From positions 1 to 5,511 of the forward strand of contig JAJJPK010000049.1 of assembly GCA_032907565.1 (NCBI GenBank): a stretch of 5,511 nucleotides of DNA, written 5' to 3'. Positions 5,156 to 5,511 of the stretch are shown piece after piece. Below the pieces are notes generated by a model. It was not told where the DNA came from. It worked only from the letters and a program-made list of their open reading frames with translations, and searched no databases. How positions within the stretch are numbered: position 1 is the first letter of the stretch; each line of letters begins with the position of its first letter. Made by a program: the position numbers and the translations under genes. The stretch comes from ZC4RG29 sp032907565. Its GTDB lineage: Bacteria; Bacteroidota; Bacteroidia; Cytophagales; Cyclobacteriaceae.

Positions 5156-5511
5156 ATGGAAAACGAAAAATTGGTAGATGTATTGAATGATCTCATTCGG
5201 ATCAACAACGACCGCATCGAAGGCTATACAAAGGCCACCGAAGAGTTAAGTCAACCCGGCTACGACAACGCACGGCCGATGTTCCTTGAGCGAGTCAACG
5301 AAAGCGGTGTATTCGTAAACGAGTTATCCTCGGCAGTGATGCGCCTTGGAGGTGAACCAGCTGAAAACACAACTACGTCTGGCAAGTTGTATCGTACTTG
5401 GATAGACCTGAAGACGTCTTTCACTGGTGGAAGCGCAAAGTCCGTTTTTGAATTGTGCGAATTTGGTGAAGACGCAGCTCTTAAGGCCTATGACGAGGCG
5501 TTGGATGAGGA
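5156..5511 (+). CDS. PA2169-family four-helix-bundle protein (DUF2383), 3' truncated by window
   Basis: 118 codons are visible before the window ends. The family is usually about 150 aa, so roughly 30 residues are missing. Characteristic stretches are LNDLIRINNDRIEGY (10-24), KATEEL (26-31), FLERVNESGVFVNELSSAV (43-61), GKLYRTWIDLKTSF (76-89), and CEFGEDAALKAYDEAL (101-116). The last is the GE...Y..AL signature helix. By family knowledge the fold is ferritin-like, with conserved Asp/Glu that may bind metal. The biochemical role is not established, and stress or stationary-phase expression is common. GAGG (5149-5152) lies three bases before the ATG, one of the few visible Shine-Dalgarno sequences here. 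An ATG-TGA pair at 5145-5150 rules out the ATG at 5145. The gene has its own 179-bp upstream region. Confidence 0.9.
   Translation, partial: MENEKLVDVLNDLIRINNDRIEGYTKATEELSQPGYDNARPMFLERVNESGVFVNELSSAVMRLGGEPAENTTTSGKLYRTWIDLKTSFTGGSAKSVFELCEFGEDAALKAYDEALDE

Noticed and set aside
1..5511. CRISPR array, tRNA, rRNA, transposase or prophage genes
   Set aside because: I saw no spaced direct repeats of the right size, no recognisable cloverleaf or rRNA segment, and no transposase or phage protein in any frame.

Overview
The window most resembles chromosomal DNA of a member of the Bacteroidota (Cytophagia/Chitinophagia-like). The GC content is intermediate, most starts lack a strong Shine-Dalgarno sequence, and the gene set (bacterial eRF1-like protein, DUF6496 protein, GSP39-type SDR, PA2169-type four-helix bundle) is one I associate with stress loci in that phylum. 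This assignment is inference; no rRNA or marker gene is present.

Layout. Positions 1-47 hold an 8-bp tandem repeat. Positions 48-941 (minus) encode an exported metallo-beta-lactamase-fold hydrolase with a complete metal site. A 314-bp divergent spacer follows. Positions 1256-1897 (plus) encode an unrecognised soluble protein of about 213 aa. After 165 bp, positions 2063-3157 (plus) encode a bacterial archaeo-eukaryotic release-factor-like protein (baeRF). It converges, with only 13 bp between stop codons, on a minus-strand pair: a 62-aa lysine-rich DUF6496-type protein (4055-4243) followed by a GSP39/YghA-type short-chain dehydrogenase (3171-4028).

From 4244 to 4718 there is about 475 bp without a convincing gene. 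Its right end carries two strong hairpins (4618-4660 and 4673-4690), just before an 85-aa protein of unknown function (4719-4976, plus). A palindrome-rich spacer then leads to a PA2169-family (DUF2383) four-helix-bundle protein that runs off the window end (5156-5511, plus).

How the genes may work together. None forms a recognisable metabolic pathway. SDRs of the GSP39 type, PA2169-like proteins and DUF6496-like proteins are typically stress or stationary-phase associated, and baeRF proteins have been proposed to act on stalled or hibernating ribosomes. The best reading is a general-stress or survival cluster assembled from short transcription units. The least explained parts are the 213-aa gene upstream of the baeRF, the 85-aa gene, and the structured leader and palindromes around the latter.
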